Shown here piece after piece: positions 37,666 through 47,583 of a stretch of 64,000 nucleotides of DNA. A program made the translations under genes and the position numbers. How positions within the stretch are numbered: position 1 is the stretch's first letter; each line of letters starts with the position of its first letter. Origin of the DNA: Acidovorax soli (lineage in GTDB: Bacteria; Pseudomonadota; Gammaproteobacteria; Burkholderiales; Burkholderiaceae_C); assembly GCF_014207955.1 (NCBI RefSeq), contig NZ_JACHLK010000002.1, positions 248,001 to 312,000 of the forward strand, given 5' to 3'. The notes below the pieces were generated by a model. It searched no databases. It was not told the DNA's origin and was given only the letters and a program-made list of their open reading frames with translations.

Positions 37666-38838
37666 TCAGGGCGCGGGGCGCGATGCAGGGGCCGAAGCGG
37701 GAGCGGCGGCTGCCGCCGTGGTGACGGCCGTGCCTTCGCGCAACTGCCCCATGCGGCCGGAGACGACCACCGTGCCTTCGGGGGCACCCTCAATGGCGAC
37801 CAGGGCCTGGCCATCGACCACGGCGCGCGCCCCGGTCTTGACCGGCAGGTAGGCCACCTTGCCATCCCGCACGGCCTGGATGTAGGGCGCGGGCTTGTCG
37901 GTGCGCACGGCATCGAGCGGCACGGTCAGCACCTCGGCACGGCCGGTGTCGAGCAGGCCCTGCACGAACAGGCCCTGGCGCAGCGCGGGGGCACCGCGGT
38001 TCTGGGCAATGGCCAGGTAGACGGGCACCGTGCGGCTGCCGGCCTGGGCGCTGGGGTTGATGCGCGCCACCGTGGCCACCACGGGCTCGGCGCTGCCTTC
38101 GATCTGCAACTGGGCCTTCTGGCCCACACGCACGGCCAGTGAATCGGCCGGGCTCAGCAGGGCCTCGAGTTCCAGGCGCGAGAGGTCGACCACCTCCAGC
38201 ACGCGGCCATCGACGGGCATGCGCTCGCCGGGCTGGGCCAGGCGCTGCGAGACCTGGCCCGTGATGGGGCTGCGCAGCACGGTGTCTTCCAGAGACTTCT
38301 TGGCCAGATCGGCCGCTGCCAGCGCGGCGCGGTAGGTCGATTGGGCCGATTCCAGGCTGGCCTGCGAGGTGACCAGGGCCGTGGCCGAGATGAAGCCCTG
38401 GTTCACCAGCGCCTGGTTGTTGGCCACCGTGCGCTGGTTGATGTCGACCTGGGCACGGGCGGCGTCGGCCTGCTGCTGCGCCTGGCGCAGGCGGGCCTGG
38501 GATTCGGTGGCGTCGATGCGGGCCAGCACCTGGCCGGCGCGCACGCTGTCGCCTTCGCGGACCGTCAGGCCCTGCAGCTCACCCGCCACGCGCGCCTTGA
38601 CCATGGCCGATTCGGTGGCGCGCAGCGAGCCCGAGACCGGGACGCCCAGCACCAGGCTTTTGCGCACCACGCCCACCAGCTCGCTGGCCGCCAGTTGCAT
38701 GGGCGCCTCGGCACGCTGGCTGGCAGCCTGTGCCAGGGCCTTTTGCTGCTGCTGGCGCGCGGCCATGGCGCGCCATGCACCACCGCCCACCAGCACGACG
38801 ACGGCGGCCGCAGCCAGCCAGGGAATCCAGCGTTTCAT
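37666..38838 (-). CDS. RND efflux periplasmic adaptor (membrane fusion protein)
   Basis: The periplasmic link between the RND pump and TolC, 390 residues. An N-terminal membrane anchor (WIPWLAAAAVVVLVGGGAW) is followed by a beta-barrel strand, lipoyl half (VKARVAGELQGLTVREGDSVRAGQVLARID), a helical hairpin rich in Gln/Ala (ESQARLRQAQQQADAARAQVDIN), the second lipoyl half (SPITGQVSQRLAQPGERM in part) and a C-terminal barrel. No lipobox Cys follows the signal, so it is probably anchored by the helix. The last 20 residues are Ala/Pro-rich. It lies 3 bp after the tetR-type gene. Confidence 0.93.
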   Translation of the reverse strand: MKRWIPWLAAAAVVVLVGGGAWRAMAARQQQQKALAQAASQRAEAPMQLAASELVGVVRKSLVLGVPVSGSLRATESAMVKARVAGELQGLTVREGDSVRAGQVLARIDATESQARLRQAQQQADAARAQVDINQRTVANNQALVNQGFISATALVTSQASLESAQSTYRAALAAADLAKKSLEDTVLRSPITGQVSQRLAQPGERMPVDGRVLEVVDLSRLELEALLSPADSLAVRVGQKAQLQIEGSAEPVVATVARINPSAQAGSRTVPVYLAIAQNRGAPALRQGLFVQGLLDTGRAEVLTVPLDAVRTDKPAPYIQAVRDGKVAYLPVKTGARAVVDGQALVAIEGAPEGTVVVSGRMGQLREGTAVTTAAAAAPASAPASRPAP

Positions 38839-38841
38839 GGG

Positions 38842-39558
38842 TCAGACCGCAGAAGGAGAAGAGGGAAGGGAAGGGGAGGAGAGGGCGGGGGCGAAAGGCC
38901 CCGTTTCCGGACGCGCGCACAGGCCGTAGAGCACGTTGTCCACCTGCGCGTCGATGAACTTCTCGGGGCCGAGTTCCAGCGCGTCAGGCATGCAGGCGCC
39001 CATGGAGTGCTTCCACAGCATCAGGAAGATCATCGGGGCCATCACCACGTGCACGGCGTAGTCCAGGTTCACGCCACGGAATTCGCCGCGCTCCATGCCG
39101 CGTCGCAGGATGCGGCGCACCAGGTCCTGCCCGGGGCGTATCACTTCCTGCTGGTAGAAGACGGTGATCTCGGGGAAGTTCTGGGACTCGCTGAACATCA
39201 GCTTGGTGATGCCCGAGGCCTTGGTGGCGCCAATGCGCTCCCACCAGACCAGGTAGCAGTGGCGCAGCAGCTCGCCGGTCGTGCCCTCGAAGGTTTCGAG
39301 CTCATGGCTCCACTCCTCGAAGCGGCCCGCGATGTTCTGGCGCACCACGGCCTTGAACAGCTCTTCCTTGCTCGGGAAGTACAGGAACAGCGTGCCCTTG
39401 GACACCCCGGCGCGCGCGGCCACGTCGTCCACCCGGGTGGCGGCAAAGCCTTTTTCCACGAACAGGTCGAGCGCCGCCTCCAGCAACTCGCCGGGACGCG
39501 CTTCCTTGCGGCGTTCGCGTTTGGTTCCGGCAGAAGGGGTGGCGGGGGCGGTGGTCAA
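38842..39558 (-). CDS. TetR/AcrR-family repressor of the efflux operon
   Basis: A regulator of about 238 residues whose N-terminal helix-turn-helix reads LLEAALDLFVEKGFAATRVD and continues ARAGVSKGTLFLYFPSKEELFKAVV. The C-terminal ligand domain begins around residue 75 and includes a Met/Leu-rich stretch HVVMAPMIFLMLWKHSM. No ATG suits the N-terminus; a TTG at 39558 giving LTTAPATPSAGTKRERRKEA is the likely start, and the promoter found just upstream supports it. It is the first gene of the efflux operon and, by analogy with AcrR, probably represses it through the adjoining palindrome. Confidence 0.88.
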   Translation of the reverse strand: MTTAPATPSAGTKRERRKEARPGELLEAALDLFVEKGFAATRVDDVAARAGVSKGTLFLYFPSKEELFKAVVRQNIAGRFEEWSHELETFEGTTGELLRHCYLVWWERIGATKASGITKLMFSESQNFPEITVFYQQEVIRPGQDLVRRILRRGMERGEFRGVNLDYAVHVVMAPMIFLMLWKHSMGACMPDALELGPEKFIDAQVDNVLYGLCARPETGPFAPALSSPSLPSSPSAV

Positions 39559-39575
39559 GGGGGTGTTGTAGTTAA

Positions 39576-39620
39576 TGACTGACTGGTTAGTAATATAGCA
39601 AGCGTGTCTGCCGGCGTCAA
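39576..39620 (-). promoter_or_regulatory. Sigma-70 promoter with TetR-type operator for the efflux operon
   Basis: On the minus strand TTGACG (39620-39615) and TATATT (39597-39592) are separated by exactly 17 bp, a near-consensus promoter. Overlapping the -10 and running to +1 is TTACTAACCAGTCAGTCA (39593-39576), an imperfect palindrome of the form T-n-ACT-n-AC-nn-GT-n-AGT-n-A. A repressor bound there would block the promoter. It lies 18 bp upstream of the TTG start of the tetR-type gene. Confidence 0.75.
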
Positions 39621-39795
39621 TTGATCGATGCCCTGGGGCGACACCAGCGCGATGCCTTCCGGGGTTGCGGGTAAACCCCAGGCCCCGCGCGCGTGCTGCT
39701 CCACGGCGGTGCATGCGTCCCGTGGCAGCCCCATGAGCGTGCGTGCAAGTGCTCCAAAAATGGGAGCGCCATGGGCCTGGCCGCGCTCCGGCGCA

Positions 39796-39848
39796 AATGT
39801 CCTCAAAACAGGACCAAATGGGCTTAAATGTCTCATTGACAGGACATT
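39796..39848 (+). promoter_or_regulatory. Two AATGTC-N10-GACATT palindromes, operators for the GntR regulator
   Basis: Site 1 is AATGTC (39796-39801), ten bases, GACCAA (39812-39817). Site 2 is AATGTC (39827-39832), ten bases, GACATT (39843-39848), with perfect arms. Both have CTCA or TCAT-like and CAG spacers, and equivalent bases are 31 bp apart, three helical turns. Site 2 ends 5 bp before the regulator's ATG at 39853. This is the pattern expected for an autoregulating dimeric repressor. Confidence 0.65.
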
Positions 39849-39852
39849 ATGG

Positions 39853-40671
39853 ATGGCCCACGATGAACCCATGTCGCCCAAGCTGCCGTTGCCCAAATAC
39901 CACCAGATCTACCTGGTGCTGCGCGAGCAACTGCAGGAAGGGCACTTCGCCGCGGGCTTGCCGGGCGAACTGGCGCTGATGCAGCAGTTCTCTGTGGCGC
40001 GCGTCACGGTGCGCCGTGCCCTGGAACTGCTGCAGGGCGAAGGCCTGATTTCCCGCCAGCCCGGCAGAGGCACGCGGCCCGTGCCCCAGCCCGAGGCAGG
40101 GCAGGGCGGCCAGGAGGGCCACCTGCACAGCAACCGCGCCCAGCTCACCGGCCTGCTCGAAAACCTGGTCAGCATGGGCTTGCGCACCTCGGTCAAGGTG
40201 CTCGATGTGGAGACCGTGACCGCCTCGCGCGCCGTGGCCGGCGCCTTGCAGATCGCCGTGGGCGACGCCGTGCAGAAGGCCGTGCGGGTGCGCAGCACGC
40301 GCGAGGGCCCGCTCTCGCACATCACCACCTATGTGCCGGCCGACATCGGCCGCCAGTTCGGCCGGCGCGAGCTGGCGCGCAAGCCCATCCTGGTGCTGCT
40401 GGAGGAGTCGGGTGTGAAGGTGGGCCGCGCCCACCAGACCATCTCCGCCAAGCTGGCCGATGCCGTGGTGGCGCGCCACCTCGACGTGGCGGTGGGCTCG
40501 GCCCTGCTGGCCGTGCGCCGCCTGATCTACGACGACCAGGAGCGCCCCGTGCAGTGGCTGCACGGCCTGTACCGGCCCGACCGCTACGAATACGAGATGC
40601 AGCTGTCCCGCGTGGGCAGCATCGACGCGAAGGTCTGGGTCAGCAAAGAGCTGTCGGCCCAGTTCCATTGA
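39853..40671 (+). CDS. GntR-family regulator with UTRA ligand domain (HutC subfamily)
   Basis: A transcription factor of 272 residues. The winged helix-turn-helix (about residues 15-80) has PKYHQIYLVLREQLQEGHF, the recognition segment QQFSVARVTVRRALELLQGEGLI and the wing RQPGRGTRPV. The UTRA domain (about 100-265) contains the small-molecule pocket with REGPLSHITTYVPADIG and a C-terminal RPVQWLHGLYRPDRYEY. The start at 39853 has an agga site 9 bp upstream; an in-frame ATG at 39871 is the alternative. It precedes the large transport and catabolic operon and probably controls it with the pathway substrate or an intermediate as ligand. Confidence 0.92.
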   Translation: MAHDEPMSPKLPLPKYHQIYLVLREQLQEGHFAAGLPGELALMQQFSVARVTVRRALELLQGEGLISRQPGRGTRPVPQPEAGQGGQEGHLHSNRAQLTGLLENLVSMGLRTSVKVLDVETVTASRAVAGALQIAVGDAVQKAVRVRSTREGPLSHITTYVPADIGRQFGRRELARKPILVLLEESGVKVGRAHQTISAKLADAVVARHLDVAVGSALLAVRRLIYDDQERPVQWLHGLYRPDRYEYEMQLSRVGSIDAKVWVSKELSAQFH

Positions 40672-40715
40672 AAAACACAACAACCGCCCCGACCCATCCT
40701 CCAAGGAGTACGCCC

Positions 40716-41918
40716 ATGAGCAATCGCCGCCATTTCCTCTCCCAGTCGGCCGCCGCCGCATCGGCCCTGGCCTTTCCCCTGGTGGGTGGCGCGCAGGCCA
40801 AGGCGGTCAAGGTGGGGGTGCTGCACCCGGTGACGGGGGCGCTGGCCTATTCGGGCCAGCAGTGCCGCGAGGGCGCGATGCTGGCCATCGAGGACATCAA
40901 CAAGGCCGGCGGCATCAAGTCCCTGGGTGGCGCCAAGCTCGAAGCCCTGCTGGGCGACGCGCAGTCGCAGCCCCAGGCCGGCGCGGCCGAGGTCGAGAAG
41001 ATGAACGAAGCCGGCGTGTCCGCCGTGGTCGGTGCCTTCGCCTCCGCCATCTGCCTGGCCACCACGCAGGCGGCCGCCAAGTACAACCTGCCGCACATCG
41101 TGGACGTGGGCGTGGCCGACCAGATCGTGGAGCGCGGCCTGAAGAACACCTTCCGCTTCGGCCCCGGCTACAAGAAGTGCACCGAGACCGCCATGGCCAA
41201 CCTGCACGTGCTCAACACCGCGGCCGGCAAGCCCGCCAAGACGGTGATGGTGATCCACGAGGAGTCGCTGTTCGGCTCGGGCACGGCGCAGCTGCTGTCG
41301 CGCGAGCTGCCGGGCTACGGCTACGAGGTCAAGGAAGTCGTCAAGCACGCCAACCCCACGCGCGACTTCAACAACATCGTGCTGCGCATGAAGGCCGTGA
41401 ACCCCGACATCGTGATCCCCGCCAACTACTACAACGAGTACGCGCTGCTGGTGCGCACCATGCAGCAGCAGAAGGTCACGCCCAAGGCCATCTACTCGGT
41501 GCTGGGCGGCGCCGCATCGAGCTACAAGTTCGTCAAGGAGTTCCCGGACGCGGCCAACGGCATCATCGACTGCAACCACTGGTTCAACCCCAAGGACAAA
41601 CGCGCCCAGGATCTCAAGAAACGTGTGGAGGCCAAGGGCCTGTTCTTCAGCTACGAGCTGTTCATGACCTACACCAGCATGTGGCTGCTGGCCGATGCGC
41701 TGGAGCGTGCCAAGTCCACCGAGCGCGCCGCCGTCATCGACGCGTTGGAGAAGAGCACGTTCGCCGACCACATCATGCCCTACGGACCCACCAAATTCGT
41801 GGCCGGGCAGAACCAGGGGGCCCAGCCGCTCATGACCCAGGTGCTCAAGAACGACATCAAGGTCATCATCCCGCGCGACTACCGCGAGGCGGATCCACTC
41901 TTCCCGCTGAAGGCCTGA
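40716..41918 (+). CDS. ABC transporter substrate-binding protein, LivK/AmiC-like
   Basis: The periplasmic receptor of the Liv-type ABC transporter, 400 residues. The signal peptide carries a twin-Arg motif (NRRHFLSQSAAAASAL), so Tat export is possible. The mature part starts VKVGVLHPVTGALAYSGQQCREGAMLAIEDINKAGG in pieces, typical of Peripla_BP_6 proteins that bind branched-chain amino acids, short-chain amides, urea or aromatic acids. YTSMWLLADALERA near the C-terminus is conserved. The ligand cannot be read from sequence. An aaggag site precedes the ATG, 44 bp after the GntR gene, at the head of the operon. Confidence 0.92.
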   Translation: MSNRRHFLSQSAAAASALAFPLVGGAQAKAVKVGVLHPVTGALAYSGQQCREGAMLAIEDINKAGGIKSLGGAKLEALLGDAQSQPQAGAAEVEKMNEAGVSAVVGAFASAICLATTQAAAKYNLPHIVDVGVADQIVERGLKNTFRFGPGYKKCTETAMANLHVLNTAAGKPAKTVMVIHEESLFGSGTAQLLSRELPGYGYEVKEVVKHANPTRDFNNIVLRMKAVNPDIVIPANYYNEYALLVRTMQQQKVTPKAIYSVLGGAASSYKFVKEFPDAANGIIDCNHWFNPKDKRAQDLKKRVEAKGLFFSYELFMTYTSMWLLADALERAKSTERAAVIDALEKSTFADHIMPYGPTKFVAGQNQGAQPLMTQVLKNDIKVIIPRDYREADPLFPLKA

Positions 41919-42016
41919 CAACCGAGCTGGCGGCCATGCGCGCACCGGCTGACTTGGCGCCAGAGACCCTGGCGCCAGGCCGCGCCTTTGCCTGACATGC
42001 CCGGCACACCACCCCC

Positions 42017-42889
42017 ATGTTCGATCTCAGCATCCTCTTCCCCTCGGTCCTCAACGGGCTGACGACCGGCGCGGTCTACGCGCTGATCGCCCTGGGCCTC
42101 ACCCTGATCTATGGTGTGCTGCACATCATCAACTTCGCGCACGGCGCGTCGCTGATGCTGGCGCTGTACGCCGTCTACCTGCTCAAGCAGCACTGGGGCA
42201 TCGACCCCTACCTGGCGCTGCCCATCCTCGTGCCCGGCATGTTCGCGCTGGGCTATGGGCTGCAGCGCGTGGTCATCAACCGCGCCAGCCATGGCAAGGA
42301 CGAGAACATCCTGCTGGTCACGCTGGGCATCTCCATCGTGATGGAGAATTTGGCGCTGCTGTTCTTCAAGTCCGATACACGCACCATCGAGACGGCCTAC
42401 ACCCTCACCACCGTGGCCATCGGCCCGGCCATGATCGCGCTGCCCAAGCTGGTTTCCTTTGCCGGGGCGCTGGTGGTGTCGGGCCTGCTGCTGTGGATCG
42501 TGGGGCGCACCGACCTGGGCCGCGCCATCCGCGCTGTGGCGCGCGAAAAGCACGGCGCCAAGCTCATGGGCATCCATGTGGACCATGTCTACGCCATGAG
42601 CTTCGGCATCGGCCTGGCCTGCCTGGGCGCGGCGGCCTGCTTCCTGCTGCCGGCCTACTACGTCAACCCGCAGGTGGGCAGCGGCTTCGTGCTGGTGGCC
42701 TTCACCATCGTCGTGCTCGGCGGCATGGGCAGCTTTGCCGGAGCCCTCGTGGGCGGGTTGCTGATCGGGGTGGTCGAATCGCTGGGCGGCCTGTACCTGG
42801 GCGAGTCGCTGGGGCAGATCGGCATCTTCGCCATCTTCATCGCCGTGCTGCTGTTCCGCCCGCAGGGCCTGTTCGGAGCCCGGCAATGA
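42017..42889 (+). CDS. Branched-chain-type ABC transporter permease LivH-like
   Basis: A membrane permease subunit of 290 residues with eight or so helices. It starts FDLSILFPSVLNGLTTGAVYALIALGLTLIYG, the standard LivH opening, followed by NFAHGASLMLALYAVYLL. Near the middle, RAIRAVAREKHGAKLMGI is the coupling loop to the ATPases, and FTIVVLGGMGSFAGALVGGLLIGVVESLGG ends the family signature. The gene begins 98 bp after the binding protein gene and overlaps livM by 4 bp (ATGA). Confidence 0.94.
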   Translation: MFDLSILFPSVLNGLTTGAVYALIALGLTLIYGVLHIINFAHGASLMLALYAVYLLKQHWGIDPYLALPILVPGMFALGYGLQRVVINRASHGKDENILLVTLGISIVMENLALLFFKSDTRTIETAYTLTTVAIGPAMIALPKLVSFAGALVVSGLLLWIVGRTDLGRAIRAVAREKHGAKLMGIHVDHVYAMSFGIGLACLGAAACFLLPAYYVNPQVGSGFVLVAFTIVVLGGMGSFAGALVGGLLIGVVESLGGLYLGESLGQIGIFAIFIAVLLFRPQGLFGARQ

Positions 42890-43846
42890 AACAGCTCGCA
42901 TCCATCGCAGTCTTCGTTCTGGCCGTGTCGGTCATCACCCTGGCGTCCGATTCGGGCGTGCTGCTCAATTTCGTCATGATGTCCCTGTACGCGGCGCTGC
43001 TGGCGCAGGCCTGGAACATCCTGGGCGGCTTCGGCGGGCAGTTCTCGTTCGGCCATGCGCTGTTCTTCGGCACGGGGGCCTACATCCAGGCCATCGCGCA
43101 GATGCAGGGCGGCATCAACGCCTGGCTGGCCTTGCCCCTGGCCGTGGCAGGCAGCGCGCTCGTGGGCCTGTTCGTGGGCGGGCTGTCGTTCCGCTACGGG
43201 CTCAAGGGTTCGTATTTCGCGCTGGTCACGCTGGCGTTCGCCGAGGTGTTCCGCATCCTGGCGCTGTCGGTGCCGTTCACCGGCGCGGGCGTGGGGTTGA
43301 TGCTGCCGCTCAGGGAGTCGCTCTCCAACATGCAGTTCGGCTCGCGCAAGGGCTATGTCTTCCTGGTCCTGGCGCTGGTCACCCTGGCATTGCTGGCCAG
43401 TTGGTGGCTGCGCAATTCGCGCTTCGGTGCCTGGCTGCAGGCCGTGCGCGACAACGAGGATGCGGCCCGCGCCGTGGGCGTCAACCCCTTTCGGGTGAAG
43501 CTGGGCGCCATTGCGCTCTCCGGCGGCTTCATGGGGGCGGCCGGGGCGTTCTATGTGCAGGTGTTCCAGTACATCGACCCGGGCATCGCCTATGGCTCTT
43601 CCACCTCGGTGGAGGCGCTGGTGGCGGCCATCGTGGGCGGCATCGGCACGGTCTGGGGGCCGGTGCTCGGCGCCCTGGTGCTGCATGTGCTGGCCGACCT
43701 CACGCGCAACCTGTTCGGCCAGTTGCCCGGGATCAACATGGTGATCTACGGCACCGTGCTGGTGCTCATCGTGATGTTCCTGCCGCGCGGCATCGCGGGT
43801 CTGGGCCAGTCGGTGGTGGACCTGTGGAAACGATCGGGGGGCCGCC

Positions 43847-43857
<11 letters not shown>
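42886..43857 (+). CDS. Branched-chain-type ABC transporter permease LivM-like
   Basis: The second permease of the Liv-type transporter, 323 residues. Family features are LYAALLAQAWNILGGFGGQFSFGHALFFGTGAY near the N-terminus, the coupling loop FGAWLQAVRDNEDAARAVGVNPFRVKLGAIALSGGFMGAAG in pieces, and VAAIVGGIGTVWGPVLGAL. About ten helices are expected. It starts inside the stop of livH and overlaps livG by 11 bp, so the whole transporter is translationally coupled. Confidence 0.94.
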
Positions 43858-45327
<1,470 letters not shown>

Positions 45328-45349
45328 GAGAAAAAGGAGACAAGACACC

Positions 45350-46309
45350 ATGACCATTCCACGCCGCAAAATGCTGCTGGCCCTGCCCGCGGTACTCCCG
45401 TTCGGGCAGGCCCTGGCCCAGAACAACGCGCCCATCCGCATCCTGGTGGGCGCGCCCGCAGGCGGCTCCACCGACACGCTGGCGCGCAACCTGGCGAGCG
45501 AGATGGGCCGCCAGCTCGGCCGCACCGTGGTGGTGGAAAACCGCCCCGGCGCGGGCGGCAATATCGCCGCTGACGCGGTGGCCAAGGCGGCACCCGATGG
45601 CAACACCCTGCTCATGAGCTTCACGAGCCATGCCATCAACGCCAGCCTCTACCCTTCGCTGCCGTTCGACCCCATCAAGGACTTCACGCCGCTGACCTGC
45701 GTGGCGACCTCGCCCTCCATCCTGGTGGCCAACCCCTCGGTGCCCGCCAAGGACGTGCGCGAACTGATCGCGCTGGCCAAGGCGCGACCGGGCCAGCTCA
45801 ATTTCGCGATTGGCGCCGTAGGATCTTCGCTGCACCTGGCGGGCGATGCCTTCAAGATGCAGTCGGGTGCCTACATCGTCAACATTCCCTACCGCGGCAC
45901 CGCCCCGGCCCTGCAGGACGTGCTGGCCGGGCAGGTGGAGCTGATGTTCGCCGCCGTGGGCAATGCCCAGGCCCAGGTGCGGGCGGGCAAGCTGCGTGCG
46001 CTGGGCGTGACCAGTGCCAAGCGGTTGCCGGCCTTCCCCGATGTGCCAGCCATCTCCGAGGTGCTGCCCGGCTACGAATCGAGCGCCTGGTTCGGCCTGT
46101 TCGGCCCCGGGCAGATGAACCCCGAGTTGGCCAAGAAACTCAGCGACGCCGCGCGCCATGCCATCGCCACGCCCGAGGTGAAAAAGCGCCTGGAGACCGA
46201 AGGCGCCGTGCCCGTGGGCAACAGCCCCGAGGAGTTCGCCCGCTTCGTGCAGGCCGAGATCCCGCGCTGGGCCAAGGTCGTGCGTTTTGCCGGAGCCAAG
46301 CCCGAATGA
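45350..46309 (+). CDS. Bug-family periplasmic solute-binding protein in the catabolic operon
   Basis: A second orphan TctC-like receptor, 319 residues. The signal peptide (MTIPRRKMLLALPAVLPFGQALAQ) has a twin-Arg pair. Hallmarks are APIRILVGAPAGGSTDTLARNLA, VENRPGAGGNIAADAVAKAAPDG, the ligand-loop region FAIGAVGSSLHLAGDAF and the C-terminal VTSAKRLPAFPDVP. It differs from the Bug at 929 in most ligand-contact positions. Its presence inside a Liv-type operon means two unrelated receptors serve the same pathway, perhaps one for uptake and one for sensing or for another substrate. It overlaps the leuC-like gene by 4 bp. Confidence 0.92.
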   Translation: MTIPRRKMLLALPAVLPFGQALAQNNAPIRILVGAPAGGSTDTLARNLASEMGRQLGRTVVVENRPGAGGNIAADAVAKAAPDGNTLLMSFTSHAINASLYPSLPFDPIKDFTPLTCVATSPSILVANPSVPAKDVRELIALAKARPGQLNFAIGAVGSSLHLAGDAFKMQSGAYIVNIPYRGTAPALQDVLAGQVELMFAAVGNAQAQVRAGKLRALGVTSAKRLPAFPDVPAISEVLPGYESSAWFGLFGPGQMNPELAKKLSDAARHAIATPEVKKRLETEGAVPVGNSPEEFARFVQAEIPRWAKVVRFAGAKPE

Positions 46310-47583
46310 CTGCCTTGCCCAGCACCCTGGCCCAGAAGCTGGTGGCCCGCGCCAGCGGGCGCAGCGGCGTGGCGCCCGGGGAAATCGTCAACTGCAAGGT
46401 GGACCTGGCCATGTTCCACGACTCGTCCGGCCCGCGCCGGCTCCAACCCATGCTCGAAGAGCTGGGCGCCGGGCTCTGGGACAAGTCGCGCGTGGTGCTG
46501 GTCATGGACCACTACCTGCCCGAGCGCGACGAGGAGTCACGCCGCATCGTGCGCATCGCGCGCGACTGGGCCAAGGAGCAGGCGCTGCCCCATGTCTATG
46601 ACGGCCAGGGCATCTGCCATGTGGTGGTGCCGCAGCATGGGCACATCCGCCCCGGCATGTTCTGCGTGGGCGGCGATTCGCATTCGCCCACGGGTGGTGC
46701 CTTCGGGGCCTACATGTTCGGCATTGGCAGCACCGAGATGCTGGGCGTGGTGGTCACCGGCGAGATCTGGCTGCGCGTGCCCCACACCCTGCAGATGCAC
46801 TGGAGCGGTCAGCTCGCTGCCGGCGTGACCGCCAAGGACATGGTGCTGCACATGATCGGCCGCTTCGGCATGAACGGCGGCCAGTACCAGGCCGTGGAGT
46901 TCGCCGGCCCTGCGGTGCAAGCGCTGTCGATGCAGGAACGCATGACACTGTCGAACATGAGTGCCGAGATGGGCGCCCAGGCCGGCCTGATCGCCCCCGA
47001 CGCGACCACGCGCGACTGGCTCGCGACCCACGGCGTGCCCGAGGCGGACCTGCAGGGGCTGGACGCCTGGCGCACCGACCTCGGCGCGCCACTCACCCGC
47101 CACGATTTCGACGCCGATACCCTGGCACCCCAGGTGGCCGCGCCCCACAGCCCGGCGAACACCGCAGCCGTGGACCGGCATGCGGGCACGCGCATCGACG
47201 TGGCCTACATCGGCGCCTGCACGGGGGCCAAGCTCGACGACCTGCGCGCCGCGGCCCGCGTGCTGCGCGGCCAGCGCGTGGCCAGCGGCGTGCGCCTGAT
47301 GGTGGCCCCCGCCAGCCAGCAGGACCAGGCCGCCGCGCGGGACGAGGGTGTGCTGCAGGTGCTGCAGGACGCGGGGGCCGAACTCTTCCCCACCACCTGC
47401 GGCGCTTGCGCCGGCTATGGCGACACGGTGGGCGACGGCACCACCGTGATCTCCAGCACGGCGCGCAACTTCAAGGGGCGCATGGGCTCGGCCACGGCCC
47501 AGGTGTACCTGGCCTCGCCCTACACGGTGGCCGCATCGGCCCTGAAAGGGCGCATTGCCGACCCGCGCGAGGTGCTGGCATGA
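46306..47583 (+). CDS. LeuC/aconitase-family hydro-lyase, large subunit
   Basis: The [4Fe-4S] subunit of an isopropylmalate-isomerase-type dehydratase, 425 residues. The Fe-S ligands are in GACTGAKLDDLRAA and TCGACAGYGD; other signatures are VDLAMFHDSSGP, FCVGGDSHSPTGGAFGAYMFGIGSTE, VTAKDMVLHMIGRFG and STARNFKGRMGS. It belongs to the short LeuC/HacA branch that includes isopropylmalate, homoaconitate, citraconate and 2,3-dimethylmalate dehydratases. Since it sits in a catabolic operon beside a lyase rather than with leuB, the substrate is likely a substituted maleate or malate and not isopropylmalate; this is inference. Confidence 0.9.
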   Translation: MTALPSTLAQKLVARASGRSGVAPGEIVNCKVDLAMFHDSSGPRRLQPMLEELGAGLWDKSRVVLVMDHYLPERDEESRRIVRIARDWAKEQALPHVYDGQGICHVVVPQHGHIRPGMFCVGGDSHSPTGGAFGAYMFGIGSTEMLGVVVTGEIWLRVPHTLQMHWSGQLAAGVTAKDMVLHMIGRFGMNGGQYQAVEFAGPAVQALSMQERMTLSNMSAEMGAQAGLIAPDATTRDWLATHGVPEADLQGLDAWRTDLGAPLTRHDFDADTLAPQVAAPHSPANTAAVDRHAGTRIDVAYIGACTGAKLDDLRAAARVLRGQRVASGVRLMVAPASQQDQAAARDEGVLQVLQDAGAELFPTTCGACAGYGDTVGDGTTVISSTARNFKGRMGSATAQVYLASPYTVAASALKGRIADPREVLA

